From JBDSLU01 sp963844435 (lineage in GTDB: Bacteria; Acidobacteriota; Vicinamibacteria; Vicinamibacterales; Vicinamibacteraceae): a DNA stretch of 64,000 nucleotides. The translations under genes and the position numbers were made by a program. Every line of letters begins with the position of its first letter. Within the stretch, counting starts at the first letter, position 1. Below, piece by piece: positions 47,248 through 57,170 of the stretch. Location: contig CAWJOG010000004.1 in NCBI GenBank assembly GCA_963844435.1, positions 248,001 to 312,000 on the forward strand, in the 5' to 3' direction. Below the pieces are notes generated by a model, which saw only the letters and a list, made by a program, of their open reading frames with translations, was not told where the DNA came from and did no database searches.

Positions 47248-48753
47248 ATGCCTGATCCGACGCTCGTCGCCCGCGGACCGCTCCAGACGCAGACCGGCGC
47301 CGACGTGCCCCGACTGCAGAACTTCATCGGTGGCCGCTGGGTCCAGTCGACCGCGTCCCACTGGCTCGACGTCCACAACCCGGCCGTCGGCAGCGTGATC
47401 GCCAAAGTGCCGCTCTCGACCGGCCGCGACCTCGACGCCGCGGTCACCGCGGCGCGGCAGGCGTTCCCGGGCTGGAGCGAGACGCCGCCCGTCGTCCGCG
47501 CCCGCGCGATGTTCCGCTTCAAGGCGCTGCTCGAGGAGCACTTCGAGGAGCTCGCCCGCATCGTCACCACCGAGCACGGCAAGACGCTCGACGAGGCGCG
47601 CGGCAGCGTCCGCCGCGGCATCGAGTGCGTCGAGGTGGCCTGCGGCGGCCCGTCCCTGCTCATGGGCTACGGGCTCGAGAACATCGCCACGAGCATCGAC
47701 TGCACCGTGATGCGGCAGCCGATCGGCGTCACCGCGGCGATCGCGCCCTTCAACTTCCCGGCCATGGTGCCGCTGTGGTTCCTGCCCTTCGCGGTGGCCT
47801 GCGGCAACACCTTCATCGTCAAGCCGTCCGAGCAGGTGCCGCTGTCGCAGCAGCGGATGTTCCAGCTGCTCGAGCAGTGCGACCTGCCGCCCGGCGTCGT
47901 CAACCTGGTCAACGGCGGCCGCGAGGTCGTCGAAGCGATCTGCGACCATCCCGGGATCAAGGGCGTGTCGTTCGTCGGCTCGACGCCGGTGGCGCGGCTC
48001 GTCTACCAGCGCGCCACCCACGCCGGCAAGCGGTGCCAGGCGCTCGGCGGCGCCAAGAACTTCATCATCGTGATGCCGGACGCGGATCTCGAACGCAGCA
48101 TCCCGATCATCACCGAGTCGTTCTATGGCTGCGCCGGTGAGCGCTGCCTGGCCGGCAGCGTGCTGCTGCCGGTGGGCGCCGCGCACAAGCCGGCTCGCGA
48201 CCTCCTGATCGACGCGGCGGCGGCGCTGAAGGTCGGCGACGGCCTCGAGCCCGGCGTGACGATGGGCCCGGTCATCAGCGCGCCGCACCGCGACAAGGTC
48301 CGCGGCTACGTGGATCGCGGCGTCTCGGAAGGCGCCAGCCTGGCCCTGGACGGCCGCGCCACCACGGTCGCCGATCGCCCCGAGGGCTACTTCATCGGGC
48401 CCAGCGTGTTCGACGCGGTCTCGCCGGAGATGGTCATCGGACGCGAGGAGATCTTCGGGCCGGTCGCGGCTGTCTGCCCGGTCGCCAGCCTCGACGAGGC
48501 GATCCGCGTGATGGAACTGCACCCCAACGCCAACGCCACCTCGATCTTCACGTCGAGCGGCAAGGCGGCCCGCGAGTTCAGCCACAGGGCGACGGCCTCG
48601 ATGGTCGGCGTCAACATCGGCGTGGCGGCGCCGATGGCGTATTTCCCGTTCGGCGGCTCGCGCGACAGCTTCTTCGGCGACCTGAAGGTGCACGGCCGCG
48701 ACGCGTTCGACTTCTACACGGACAAGAAAGTGACGATCACCCGATGGTTCTGA
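47248..48753 (+). CDS. mmsA: CoA-acylating (methyl)malonate-semialdehyde dehydrogenase
   Basis: 501 residues. It oxidises malonate or methylmalonate semialdehyde to acetyl- or propionyl-CoA with NAD+ and CoA. The catalytic Cys sits in FYGCAGERCLAGSVLLPVG; FNFPAMVPLWFLPFAVACGN and KPSEQVPLSQ are the nucleotide-binding regions specific to the MmsA/IolA branch, and FGGSRDSFFGDLKVHG is the family's C-terminal signature. In this cluster it would complete beta-alanine and beta-aminoisobutyrate catabolism after transamination. Preceded by the divergent preA; the dihydropyrimidinase follows 110 bp downstream. Confidence 0.93.
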   Translation: MPDPTLVARGPLQTQTGADVPRLQNFIGGRWVQSTASHWLDVHNPAVGSVIAKVPLSTGRDLDAAVTAARQAFPGWSETPPVVRARAMFRFKALLEEHFEELARIVTTEHGKTLDEARGSVRRGIECVEVACGGPSLLMGYGLENIATSIDCTVMRQPIGVTAAIAPFNFPAMVPLWFLPFAVACGNTFIVKPSEQVPLSQQRMFQLLEQCDLPPGVVNLVNGGREVVEAICDHPGIKGVSFVGSTPVARLVYQRATHAGKRCQALGGAKNFIIVMPDADLERSIPIITESFYGCAGERCLAGSVLLPVGAAHKPARDLLIDAAAALKVGDGLEPGVTMGPVISAPHRDKVRGYVDRGVSEGASLALDGRATTVADRPEGYFIGPSVFDAVSPEMVIGREEIFGPVAAVCPVASLDEAIRVMELHPNANATSIFTSSGKAAREFSHRATASMVGVNIGVAAPMAYFPFGGSRDSFFGDLKVHGRDAFDFYTDKKVTITRWF

Positions 48754-48863
48754 TTCTGGCGGCCGGGCTCTCACGCCCGGCCGCGGGCCGGCCGTTGGCG
48801 CGTGCGGCTGCTATTCGCGACGCTGGGCGCGTCGCCTCACGCGGGCCGGAAACGGGCTCTCAC

Positions 48864-50237
48864 ATGAGCGTCCTCATCAAGGGCGGGACGATCGTCACCG
48901 CGACCGACCTCTATACCGGCGACGTCTTCGTCGACGGCGAGCGGATCACGACGATCGGCACGGCGCTCGACCTCCCGGCCGATCGCGTCATCGACGCGAC
49001 CGGCAAGCTGGTGCTGCCCGGCGGCATCGACGTGCACACCCACCTCGACATGCCGTTCGGCGGCACCACGTCGGCCGACGACTTCGAGTCCGGCACGATC
49101 GCGGCGGCCTTCGGCGGCACCACGTCGATCGTCGACTTCGCCATCCAGTACCGCGGCCAGACGCTGCACCACGCGATGGAGACGTGGGCGAAGAAGGCCG
49201 AGGGCAAGGCGGCCATCGACTACGGCTTCCACATGATCATCACCGAGCTGACCGATCAGGTCGAGCTCGAGATGGACGCGCTGGTCGGCCAGGGGATCAC
49301 CTCGTTCAAGCTGTTCATGGCCTACCCCGGCGTCTTCATGCTGGACGACGCCAGCATCTTCAAGGCGATGCTGCGGACCGGACAGAACGGCGGCACCATC
49401 TGCATGCACGCCGAGAACGGCGGCGTCATCGACGTGCTGGTCAAGAAGGCACTCGCCGAGGGCAAGACGGCGCCGAAGTACCACGCGCTGACGCGCCCGG
49501 CGCGGGCCGAGGGCGAAGCCACCCACCGGGCCATCGCGCTCGCCGAGATGGCGGACGTGCCCGTCTACATCGTCCACCTCTCCGCCGCCGAGGCGCTCGA
49601 GATGGTGACCGAGGCGCGCGACCGCGGCCTGCCGGCCTACGCGGAGACGTGTCCGCAGTACCTGTTCCTGTCGTACGACAACTACGAGGAGCCCGGCTTC
49701 GAGGGCGCCAAGTACGTGATGAGCCCGCCGCTGCGCGGACGCGAGACGCAGGATCGGTTGTGGCGCGGCCTCGCCTTCAACGACCTGCAGGCGATCTCGA
49801 CCGACCACTGCCCCTTCTGCATGAAGGAACAGAAGGTGCTCGGCCACGATGACTTCTCGAAGATCCCGAACGGCGCGCCGGGGATCGAGACGCGCATGAG
49901 CCTGGTCTACGACGGCGGCGTGCGCACCGGCAAGATCTCGCTCAACCGCTTCGTCGACCTGACGTCGACGTCGCCGGCGAAGATCTTCGGCCTGTTCCCG
50001 CGCAAGGGCACGATCGCGCCCGGCTCGGACGCCGACATCGTGGTCTTCGATCCGAACCGGACCACGACGCTCGGGGTGAAGACGCTCCACATGAAGGTCG
50101 ACTACAACCCGTACGAAGGCCGCCAGGTCACCGGCGTCACCGAGACGGTGCTGTCGCGCGGCAAGGTGATCATCGACCAGGGCCGCTTCGTCGGCCGCGC
50201 CGGCGCCGGATCGTTCCTCAAGCGCTCGCCGCGCTGA
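48864..50237 (+). CDS. hydA: dihydropyrimidinase / D-hydantoinase
   Basis: 457 residues, opening dihydrouracil or dihydrothymine (or hydantoin) rings. Binuclear metal ligands are visible: HxH in GGIDVHTHLDMPFGG, the carboxylated Lys in ITSFKLFMAYPG (~150), His in TICMHAENG and in YIVHLSAAEALEM, and Asp in LQAISTDHCPF. The C-terminal beta-strands end VLSRGKVIIDQGRFVGRAGA. The start ATG at 48864 yields the usual LIKGGTIVTATD opening. It acts right after PreA in reductive pyrimidine breakdown. The third enzyme (beta-ureidopropionase) is not in the window. Confidence 0.94.
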   Translation: MSVLIKGGTIVTATDLYTGDVFVDGERITTIGTALDLPADRVIDATGKLVLPGGIDVHTHLDMPFGGTTSADDFESGTIAAAFGGTTSIVDFAIQYRGQTLHHAMETWAKKAEGKAAIDYGFHMIITELTDQVELEMDALVGQGITSFKLFMAYPGVFMLDDASIFKAMLRTGQNGGTICMHAENGGVIDVLVKKALAEGKTAPKYHALTRPARAEGEATHRAIALAEMADVPVYIVHLSAAEALEMVTEARDRGLPAYAETCPQYLFLSYDNYEEPGFEGAKYVMSPPLRGRETQDRLWRGLAFNDLQAISTDHCPFCMKEQKVLGHDDFSKIPNGAPGIETRMSLVYDGGVRTGKISLNRFVDLTSTSPAKIFGLFPRKGTIAPGSDADIVVFDPNRTTTLGVKTLHMKVDYNPYEGRQVTGVTETVLSRGKVIIDQGRFVGRAGAGSFLKRSPR

Positions 50238-50266
50238 CAATGCTCGACCGCTCGACGTCTCGCCTC

Positions 50267-50295
50267 TTGACGCGCCGGTCGATTTCTACTACAAA
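50267..50295 (+). promoter_or_regulatory. candidate promoter of the PadR-ADOP pair
   Basis: TTGACG (50267-50272) and TACAAA (50290-50295) are 17 nt apart, ending 10 nt before the padR ATG. The overlapping CTACTACAAACCATACTG may contain a PadR-type operator, but symmetry is weak. Confidence 0.45.
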
Positions 50296-50305
50296 CCATA
50301 CTGAA

Positions 50306-50635
50306 ATGGGCGGACACGACCTGGGCCGATTCGATCACCTCCTGCTGCTGGCGGTCATGCGCCTTGGCGACGCGGCCTACGGCATGACGATCCGGCGCGA
50401 GCTCGCCGAGCACACCGGCCGCGAGGTCGCCGCCGGCGCCATCTACACGGCGCTCGCGCGCCTCGAGACGCGCGGCTACGTCCGATCGCACCTGGGCGAG
50501 CCGACGGCGGAGCGCGGCGGGCGCGCCAAGCGCTTCTACCGCGTGCTGCCCGCTGGCGCGAAGGCGGTCGAGCGCGCGGAAGCGGCGTTCGTCGCGCTCG
50601 GACGGATGCTCGGACGCGATCCGGGCCGGTCGTGA
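50306..50635 (+). CDS. PadR-family transcriptional regulator
   Basis: 109 residues: the winged helix LGRFDHLLLLAVMRLGDAAY, then GMTIRRELAEHTGREVAAGA and IYTALARLETRGYVRSHLGE, matches PadR, with the wing TAERGGRAKRFYRVLPAG. The ATG at 50306 follows the promoter by 10 nt; an upstream in-frame ATG at 50240 would start inside the promoter. The stop overlaps the ADOP permease start (TGATG). Such PadR-ADOP pairs are repeated many times in acidobacterial genomes; the regulator is thought to control the linked permease. Confidence 0.88.
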   Translation: MGGHDLGRFDHLLLLAVMRLGDAAYGMTIRRELAEHTGREVAAGAIYTALARLETRGYVRSHLGEPTAERGGRAKRFYRVLPAGAKAVERAEAAFVALGRMLGRDPGRS

Positions 50636-53335
50636 TGCCCGGCATGACTTCGCCGCCGCGCCTCGCCCGCTGGCTGCTGCAATGGGCCCTGACCGGCCCG
50701 ACCCGCTCCGCCATCGTCGGTGACATCGAGGAGGAGTTCGCGCGGCACGTGGCCCCGCGCCTCGATCCGCGATCCGCGCGGCGCTGGTACTGGCGCCAGA
50801 CCCTGCTGTCGATCGCCGCCTGTGTCCGCGGTCCGGATGCGCCGGACGGCGGACGCGGACGCCTGAAGGAGCCCCGCATGTCCCTGGCCGCCCGTCTCGA
50901 GGAGGTGCGCGACGACGCGATCGGCGCGCTGCGGCAGATGCGCCGCGCCCCGGGTTTCACGGCGCTGGCGGCGACCACGCTGGCGCTCGGGATCGGCGCG
51001 AACAGCGCCATCTTCGCCCTGGTCGATGCCACGCTGCTCCGGCCGCTGCCAGTGCACGAGCCCGATCGCCTCGTGCTGGTGTCCGAACGCACCAGCACGG
51101 GATCGCGCAGCCGGGTCTCGCCGCCGAACATGATCGACCTGCGCGACCGGACCCGCGCGCTCGAGAGCCTCGCCGGCTTCGCGCCGCGGGTCGGCGCGAT
51201 GGTCATGGCGAGGTCCGACGGCACGCCGGAGACAGTGTCGCGGCAGTGGGTGACGACCGGGTTCTTCGACGTGTTCGGCGTCCCGCCGCTCGTCGGCCGC
51301 ACTTTCTCGGACGCCGACAACGCCGAAGGCGCACCGGACACCGCGGTGATCGGCGAGGCGTACTGGCGGACGCGCTTCGGCGGCGATCCGACGGTCGTCG
51401 GCCGCATCGTCCGCCTGGACGGCGAGCCGTACACCGATCATCGGCGTCGTGCCGTCCAGCTTCCAGCTCACCGGGCGCACCAGCCTCTGGGCCGTGGTCA
51501 AGATCGCGCGCGCCCCCGACGCCCGCGGCGCCCACTTCCTGCAGGTGGTCGGCCGGATCCGCAGCGGCGTCTCGCTCGACGCCGCCCGCGCCGAAATCGA
51601 GGGCGTCGCCGCGGGCCTCGCGCGGGAGTTCCCGGCCGCGAACGCCGGCCGGCGGCCGGTCGTCGAGCCGCTGCACGACGCGCTGATCGGCAGCGAGCTC
51701 CGGCTGACGTCGATGCTCTTTCTCGGCGTCGTCGGCTTCGTGCTGCTGATTTGCTGCGCGAACGTGGCGAACCTGCTGATGGCGCGCGCGGCGGTGCGGA
51801 CCCGCGAGCTGGCGATCCGGACGGCGCTCGGGGCGGGACGCGGCCGGGTGGTGCGCCAGCTGATCACCGAGAGCCTCGTGCTGGCACTCCTCGGCGGCCT
51901 GCTCGGTCTCGCCGTCGGCGCGGCCATCGCCGCGACGGCCCCCGTCCTGATCCCGCCGGGTCTGCTGCCGCCCGCGGTGACCGTGGTCTTCGATCTGCGT
52001 GTGGCGGCGTTCTGCGCCGCGGCCACGCTGGCCGTCGGCCTGCTCTTCGGGGTCGCGCCGGCCTGGCAGGCGACCCGCGTGGAGCCCACGGCGGTGCTCG
52101 CGACAGACAGCCGCTCCGTCGCGGGCGGTAACGGACGCGTCCGCCAGCTGCTCGTCGGCGCCGAGGTCGCGACCGCCGTCATGCTGCTGGCCGGCGCCGG
52201 CCTGCTCCTGCGCACGCTCATCGCGGTCGAAACGTTCGATCGCGGCTATCGGGCCACGCAGGTGCTCACGATGTACGTGGACCCGCTCGGCTCGCGGTAC
52301 CCGACCCCCCAGTCGCTGCTGCAGTTCTACGACGCGGTGCGACGCGAGACCGCGGCGATCCCGGGCGTCGCCACGGTCGCCTGGGCCAGCCAGCTGCCGC
52401 TCACCGCCGAGGACGCGCGCGACGTGACGTTCGAGGTGGTCGGGGATCCGGCGGTGGACGAGCGACAGCGGCCGGCCGCCGACAGCCACACCGTGAGCCC
52501 CGAGTACTTCCAGGCCATCGACCTGCCGATCGTCGCCGGGCGCGGCTTCACCGACCGCGACACCGTCGACAGCCCGCCGGTGTGCCTCGTCAACGAAGCC
52601 CTCGTCCGCGGCCACGCGCAGGGCCGGCCGGCGCTGGGCGCGCGCCTCGCGATGCGGCCCGCGTTCTCACCGCGGGCGGAGGCCTCCGTGTGCGAGATCG
52701 TCGGCGTGGTGCGGCAGGTGCGAGGCCGCCCGGACGAGCGGGAGGCCTTCGTCCAGGTCTACCGCCCGATGGGGCAGCGTCCGAACGACGACATCTATCT
52801 GGTGGTGCGCGCCGCCACTGGCGAGGCCGCGGCGCTCACCGCCGCCGTGCGCGCGGCGATCGCGCGCGTCGATCGCGATCAGCTCGTCGGCGTGCGCGAC
52901 ATCCGGACGCTCGAGGACGTTGCCTGGACCGCGACCGAGCGCCACCGGTTCCGCGCCGTGCTCGTCGTCACCTTCGCCGGCCTGGCGCTCACGCTCGCGA
53001 TGGTCGGCGTCTTCGGGATCGTCGGCTGCGCCGTCCAGCAGCGGCTGCGCGACTTCGCGGTGCGGCGGGCGCTCGGCGCCTCCGCGGGCGACGTCGTGCG
53101 TCTCGTGGTCAACGGCGTCGCACCGGTGTTCGCCGCCGGCCTCGTCGTCGGCCTGCTGCTCGCCGCCGCCTTGGGCCGGACGCTCGGCGCGGTGCTGGTG
53201 GACGTCGATCCGCTCGATCCGTGGACGTTCGCGATCACCGGCGGCCTGCTGCTCCTCGTCGGGCTGCTGGCCATCGCCGGCCCTGCCCGGCGCGCCCTCC
53301 GCATCGACCCCGCGCGGGTGCTCCGCGGCAGCTGA
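50635..53335 (+). CDS. ADOP-type ABC transporter permease, one frameshift
   Basis: About 900 residues, a MacB/FtsX-like permease of the acidobacterial duplicated orphan kind. Residues ~1-70 are the ADOP prefix (RLARWLLQWALTGPTRSAIV, then GDIEEEFARHV). Two FtsX permease repeats each have a MacB-like extracytoplasmic domain: first LRQMRRAPGFTALAATTLAL with LGIGANSAIFALVDATLLRP, and later LLVGAEVATAVMLLAGAGLL. Each repeat ends in three TM helices (LRDFAVRRALGASAGDVVRL in the second). No ATPase gene is adjacent, hence orphan. A one-base error near 51437 separates GEPYT from IIGVVPSSFQLTG. Substrate unknown. Confidence 0.87.
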
Positions 53336-53346
53336 CGGGCTCCTGG

Positions 53347-53375
53347 TTGGCCGGCGCTGGTGGGTGGTGTACAAA
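53347..53375 (+). promoter_or_regulatory. candidate promoter of the class III aminotransferase gene
   Basis: TTGGCC (53347-53352) and TACAAA (53370-53375) are 17 nt apart. The second is preceded by TG at the extended position (GGTGTACAAA). The -10 ends 9 nt before the ATG. Confidence 0.4.
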
Positions 53376-53384
53376 GGCAGAGCC

Positions 53385-54725
53385 ATGACGGTCTCCACCA
53401 ACGTCCCCACCGCGATGACCGGCGAAGAGATGGTGGCGCTGTCGAAGCGCCACACCATCTACGAATGGTCCGCGCAGGGCGCCGTCGATCCCATCCCGGT
53501 GGCGCGGGCGAAGGGCGTCTACTTCTGGACGCCCGAGGGCAAGCGGTTCCTCGACTTCAACAGCCAGCTGATGTGCGTGAACATCGGCCACGGCGACGAG
53601 CGGGTGATCCGCGCCATCCAGGAGCAGGCGGCCACGCTCGCCTACGCCAACCCGTTCATGGCGACCGAGGCCAGGGGCCGGCTCGGCGCCAAGCTGGCGG
53701 CGATCACGCCCGGCGACATCGACAGCTTCTTCTTCACCAACGGCGGCGCCGACGCCAACGAGAACGCGATCAAGGTGGCGCGCTGGTACACCGGGCGCCA
53801 CAAGATCGTGGCCCGCTACCGCTCGTATCACGGCGGCACCGCCGGGGCGATCACGCTGACCGGGGATCCGCGGCGCTGGGCCGCCGAGCCCGGCATCAGC
53901 GGCGTCGTCCACGTGCCCGACTTCTACCACGGCGTGCAGCGCGGGACGGACACCGCGGCCGAGGCCCTGGCGCGGCTCGAAGAGGTCATCGAGCTCGAGG
54001 GCCCGAAGACGATCGCCGGGTTCATCATCGAGCCGGTCACCGGCACCAACGGCATCCTGGTGCCGCCCGACGGCTACCTCGAAGGCATCCGCGCGCTCTG
54101 CGACAAGCACGGCATCCTGCTGATCGCCGACGAGGTCATGTCCGGCTTCGGCCGTACCGGCGAATGGTTCGCCATCGATCACTGGAAGGTCGTGCCCGAC
54201 ATCCTGACGATGGCCAAGGGGCTGACGAGCGCCTACGTCCAGCTCGGCGCGGTCGGGCTGCGCCGGCCGATCGCCGACTTCTTCGCCGATCGGGTCTTTG
54301 CCGGCGGCCTGACCTACAACAGCCACCCGCTCGCGTGCGCCGCGGCGCTGGCGACGATCGCCGTGTACGAGGAGGATCGCCTGATCGAGCGCGCGCGGAA
54401 GACGGGCGCGCTGATGGCGGAGCTCCTGGCCGATCTGGCGGCACGGCACCCGTCGGTCGGCGCGGTGCGATCGATCGGGTTGTTCGGGATCGTCGAGCTG
54501 GTCCGCAACCGCGCCACCCGCGAGCCGATGGCGCCGTTCAACGGCAGCGCGCCGGAGATGGCGGCGCTCGGCCGGTTCTTCCGCCAGGAAGGCCTCTACA
54601 CGTTCGTCCGCTGGAACACGTTCTTCACCAACCCGCCGCTCACGATCACCGAAGCCGAGCTGCGCGAGGGCTTTGCGATCATCGATCGCGGGCTCGCCGC
54701 CTGCGACGCGGCGGTCGTGGGCTGA
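53385..54725 (+). CDS. class III PLP aminotransferase (beta-alanine/taurine:pyruvate-like)
   Basis: 446 residues. It transfers the amino group of an omega-amino acid to a keto acid. The PLP Lys lies in ILTMAKGLTSAYVQLG (~280); the cofactor Asp is in LLIADEVMSGFGRTGEWFA. The N-terminus contains GVYFWTPEGKRFLDFNSQLM. FFFTNGGADANENAIKVARW and RSYHGGTAGAITLTGDPRRW belong to the beta-alanine/taurine-pyruvate branch. With the MmsA and HydA genes close by, it is a good candidate for converting beta-alanine or 3-aminoisobutyrate to the semialdehyde. That link is inferred from context, not from motifs. Confidence 0.9.
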   Translation: MTVSTNVPTAMTGEEMVALSKRHTIYEWSAQGAVDPIPVARAKGVYFWTPEGKRFLDFNSQLMCVNIGHGDERVIRAIQEQAATLAYANPFMATEARGRLGAKLAAITPGDIDSFFFTNGGADANENAIKVARWYTGRHKIVARYRSYHGGTAGAITLTGDPRRWAAEPGISGVVHVPDFYHGVQRGTDTAAEALARLEEVIELEGPKTIAGFIIEPVTGTNGILVPPDGYLEGIRALCDKHGILLIADEVMSGFGRTGEWFAIDHWKVVPDILTMAKGLTSAYVQLGAVGLRRPIADFFADRVFAGGLTYNSHPLACAAALATIAVYEEDRLIERARKTGALMAELLADLAARHPSVGAVRSIGLFGIVELVRNRATREPMAPFNGSAPEMAALGRFFRQEGLYTFVRWNTFFTNPPLTITEAELREGFAIIDRGLAACDAAVVG

Positions 54726-54779
54726 TGCCCGGTCCGCCCACGGCCGCACCCGCGTCGTCGCGCGGGGCCGCCCGAATCG

Positions 54780-56240
54780 TTGCCGCACGTGCGACGCTGG
54801 CTCCTGCGCGCGGCCTGGGCGGCGGCGTTGATCGCCGCGACCGTGGTCATCGGCGGTGGCGTGAGCGCGCGGCGACGGCTGCCGGATCTCGAGATCTGGC
54901 ATCGCCATGTCCCGGCGGATGCCACCGCGGCGGATCTCGACACGGAGACGCTCGCCGGGTACCTGCAGCGGGAAGAGCGCATCTTCGGGGACCTGCGCGA
55001 TCGGGTCGAGCGCGTGTCCGCCGGATCAGCGCCGGCGCAGGCCAACCGCTACGACACGCGCAGCCGCTCGCATCCCTCGCGCCTCGGCTGGGACGCCAAC
55101 CGGACCTACGAAATCGTCCCCGACGGGGCGGTCGCCGGCGGCGCCCTCCTGCTCCACGGCCTCACCGACTCGCCGTACAGCATGCGCGCGGTCGGCGAGA
55201 CGCTCAAGGCGAGCGGCTACTATGGCCTGGCGCTGCGGATGCCGGGGCACGGCACCGTGCCCGGCGGCCTCACCACGGCGGTCTGGGAGGACTGGATCGC
55301 CGCCGTCCGCCTCGGCATGCGCCACGTGCGCGGGCGGGTCGGCGCCGGCAAGCCCCTGCTGATCGTGGGCTACTCGAACGGCGGCGCGCTGGCCGTGAAG
55401 TACGCGCTGGACGTCGTCGAGCGCGGCGACGGCCCGCCGCCCACGCGCCTGGTGCTGATCTCGCCGATGATCGGCGTCCCGCCGTTCGCGTGGCTGGCCC
55501 GCGTGATCAGCCTGCTCGGCCCGATCCCGTACTTCGAGAAGGCCCGCTGGCTCGACGTGGTCCCCGAGTACAACCCGTTCAAGTACAACTCGTTCCCCGC
55601 GAACGCCGCGCTCCAGTCGTGGCGGCTGTCGAGCGACGTGCAGGCGCAGATCCTTCGCGTCGGCGAGGCCGGCCGCCTGAAGGCACTGCCGCCGGTGCTG
55701 GCCTTCCAGTCGGTCGTTGACGCCACGGTGAGCACCGACGCGGTCGTCCGCGCCCTGTTCGACCAGCTCGCCGACAACGGCTCGGAGCTGGTGCTCTTCG
55801 ACATCAACCGGCTGTCGGGGATGGAGCCGTTCATCCGGCCCGACACGGCGCGGGTCCTGTCGCGGCTGACCGATCGGTCGCCGCGCAAGTACGGACGGGC
55901 GCTCCTGACCAACGCCGGGCGCGACTCGCTCGAGGTGGTGGAGCGCTCGATCGCCCCGAACCGCACGGAGATCGTCACCCGCTCCCTCGAGCTGTCCTGG
56001 CCCGCCGAGATGTTCTCGCTGTCACACGTCGCCTTGCCGTTTCCCCTCGAGGACGAGGTGTACGGCCGGACCCCGCGGCGCGCGGCCGGCGACATGGTGC
56101 GGCTCGGGACGCTCAGCCCGCGGGGCGAGCGCGCGGTGCTGACGGTGCCCGTGGACACTTTGATGCGGGTGTCGGCAAACCCGTTCTTTCCGTACCTGGC
56201 CGCTCGCGTGACCAGCTGGACGGAGGTCTCTCGACCGTGA
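54780..56240 (+). CDS. membrane-anchored alpha/beta hydrolase
   Basis: 486 residues from a TTG at 54780 (GTG at 54789 is an alternative). One N-terminal membrane segment (AAWAAALIAATVVIGGG) is followed by an alpha/beta hydrolase: the oxyanion strand GALLLHGLTDSPYSMR, the nucleophile elbow LLIVGYSNGGALAV (GxSxG with Ser ~197), and FQSVVDATVSTDAV with the Asp. The last ~150 residues are longer than in typical lipases. The protein probably faces the periplasm. Reading from the ATG at 54725 (TGATG with the aminotransferase) is in another frame, so a frameshift at the start is possible. Substrate unknown. Confidence 0.82.
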   Translation: MPHVRRWLLRAAWAAALIAATVVIGGGVSARRRLPDLEIWHRHVPADATAADLDTETLAGYLQREERIFGDLRDRVERVSAGSAPAQANRYDTRSRSHPSRLGWDANRTYEIVPDGAVAGGALLLHGLTDSPYSMRAVGETLKASGYYGLALRMPGHGTVPGGLTTAVWEDWIAAVRLGMRHVRGRVGAGKPLLIVGYSNGGALAVKYALDVVERGDGPPPTRLVLISPMIGVPPFAWLARVISLLGPIPYFEKARWLDVVPEYNPFKYNSFPANAALQSWRLSSDVQAQILRVGEAGRLKALPPVLAFQSVVDATVSTDAVVRALFDQLADNGSELVLFDINRLSGMEPFIRPDTARVLSRLTDRSPRKYGRALLTNAGRDSLEVVERSIAPNRTEIVTRSLELSWPAEMFSLSHVALPFPLEDEVYGRTPRRAAGDMVRLGTLSPRGERAVLTVPVDTLMRVSANPFFPYLAARVTSWTEVSRP

Positions 56241-56254
56241 TTCGACGCCGCCAG

Positions 56255-56260
56255 TAGAAT
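56255..56260 (+). promoter_or_regulatory. -10 element before the IclR-type regulator gene
   Basis: TAGAAT, with TCGACC 18 nt upstream (56231-56236). The -10 ends 11 nt before the ATG at 56272. As with aroC, the leader would be only a few bases and no Shine-Dalgarno is visible. Confidence 0.4.
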
Positions 56261-56271
56261 TCCTCCAGCCG

Positions 56272-57042
56272 ATGGACCGCTACCGCATTCCGAGCCTCGC
56301 TCGCGCCTGCGAGGCGCTCGAGCTCTTCGTCGAAGCCGAGTCGCCGCTCTCCTCGTCGGAGGTCGCGCGGCGGCTCAGCATGCCGAGAACGACGGCGCTG
56401 CGCATCCTGATGACGCTCTGCGAGCAGGGGCTGCTGTCGCGGTCCGGCAACGACTTCGAGCCGGGCGGCGCGCTGTTCCGGCTGGGCATCCGGGCGCTCA
56501 GCACGAACCGGCTCCGCCGCTTCGCCATCCCGGTGCTGCAGCGCCTGTCGAACGAGCTGCAGGAGACGGCACAGCTGGTGACGCTGTCCGCCACAGAAGC
56601 GCTCGTGCTCGAAGTGTGCGAAGGGCCGCGTCTCGTGCGGATCGCGCAGATCGCCGGTTCGCGGCTCGATCTGCACTGCAGCGCCGCCGGCAAGATCCTC
56701 CTGACGTTCGCGCTGCGGCCGCAGCTGGCGACCCTCGTCGCCCAGGGGCTGCCCGTCCGCACCCCGCACACCTTGACCACGCTCCCCGAGCTCGAAGCCG
56801 AGATCGGCCGCATCCTCGGCCTCGGCTATGCCGTCGACGACGAGGAGTGCTACGAGGGCGTCCGCTGCCTGGCGGCGCCGGTCTGGGACGCCTCGGGCGG
56901 CACGCGCGCCGCGATTGGCGTCATCGCCTCCGCGTCGACGTTCGGCCGGCGCCAGAACCAGGAGTTCGCGCAGCGTGTCCTGGCGGCGGCGCGCGATCTC
57001 TCCGTGGCCATGGGCTACGACGGCCGCCCGGCCAATGAATAA
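56272..57042 (+). CDS. IclR-family transcriptional regulator
   Basis: 256 residues. The N-terminal winged helix is ARACEALELFVEAESPLSSS, then EVARRLSMPRTTALRILMTL. The C-terminal effector domain has QETAQLVTLSATEALVLEVC, RLDLHCSAAGKILLTF and GYAVDDEECYEGVRCLAAPV. This is the IclR fold that senses small acids or sugar derivatives. It lies directly upstream of the TonB receptor and sugar genes in the same direction, so it probably controls them. A GGATAG-TTC-CTATCC inverted repeat in the receptor leader is a candidate site. Confidence 0.92.
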   Translation: MDRYRIPSLARACEALELFVEAESPLSSSEVARRLSMPRTTALRILMTLCEQGLLSRSGNDFEPGGALFRLGIRALSTNRLRRFAIPVLQRLSNELQETAQLVTLSATEALVLEVCEGPRLVRIAQIAGSRLDLHCSAAGKILLTFALRPQLATLVAQGLPVRTPHTLTTLPELEAEIGRILGLGYAVDDEECYEGVRCLAAPVWDASGGTRAAIGVIASASTFGRRQNQEFAQRVLAAARDLSVAMGYDGRPANE

Positions 57043-57075
57043 GCAACGCAGATACATTACATACCCAAAAGGCAT

Positions 57076-57104
57076 TTGACTCGCCGCGCGGGCGAGCGTA
57101 TACC
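57076..57104 (+). promoter_or_regulatory. sigma-70 promoter of the TonB-receptor operon
   Basis: TTGACT (57076-57081) and TATACC (57099-57104) are separated by 17 nt, a well-formed pair. It lies in a short AT-rich gap after the IclR gene. Confidence 0.65.
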
Positions 57105-57124
57105 TCTTGCAATCGTCATCATTT

Positions 57125-57139
57125 GGATAGTTCCTATCC
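57125..57139. promoter_or_regulatory. inverted repeat in the TonB-receptor leader
   Basis: GGATAG and CTATCC, perfect complements around TTC, located about 15-30 nt downstream of the expected transcription start. A plausible operator for the adjacent IclR-type protein or another repressor. There is no direct evidence for the binder. Confidence 0.5.
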
Positions 57140-57170
57140 GAATACGGACAGGCTGCTGCCGGAGGAACGG

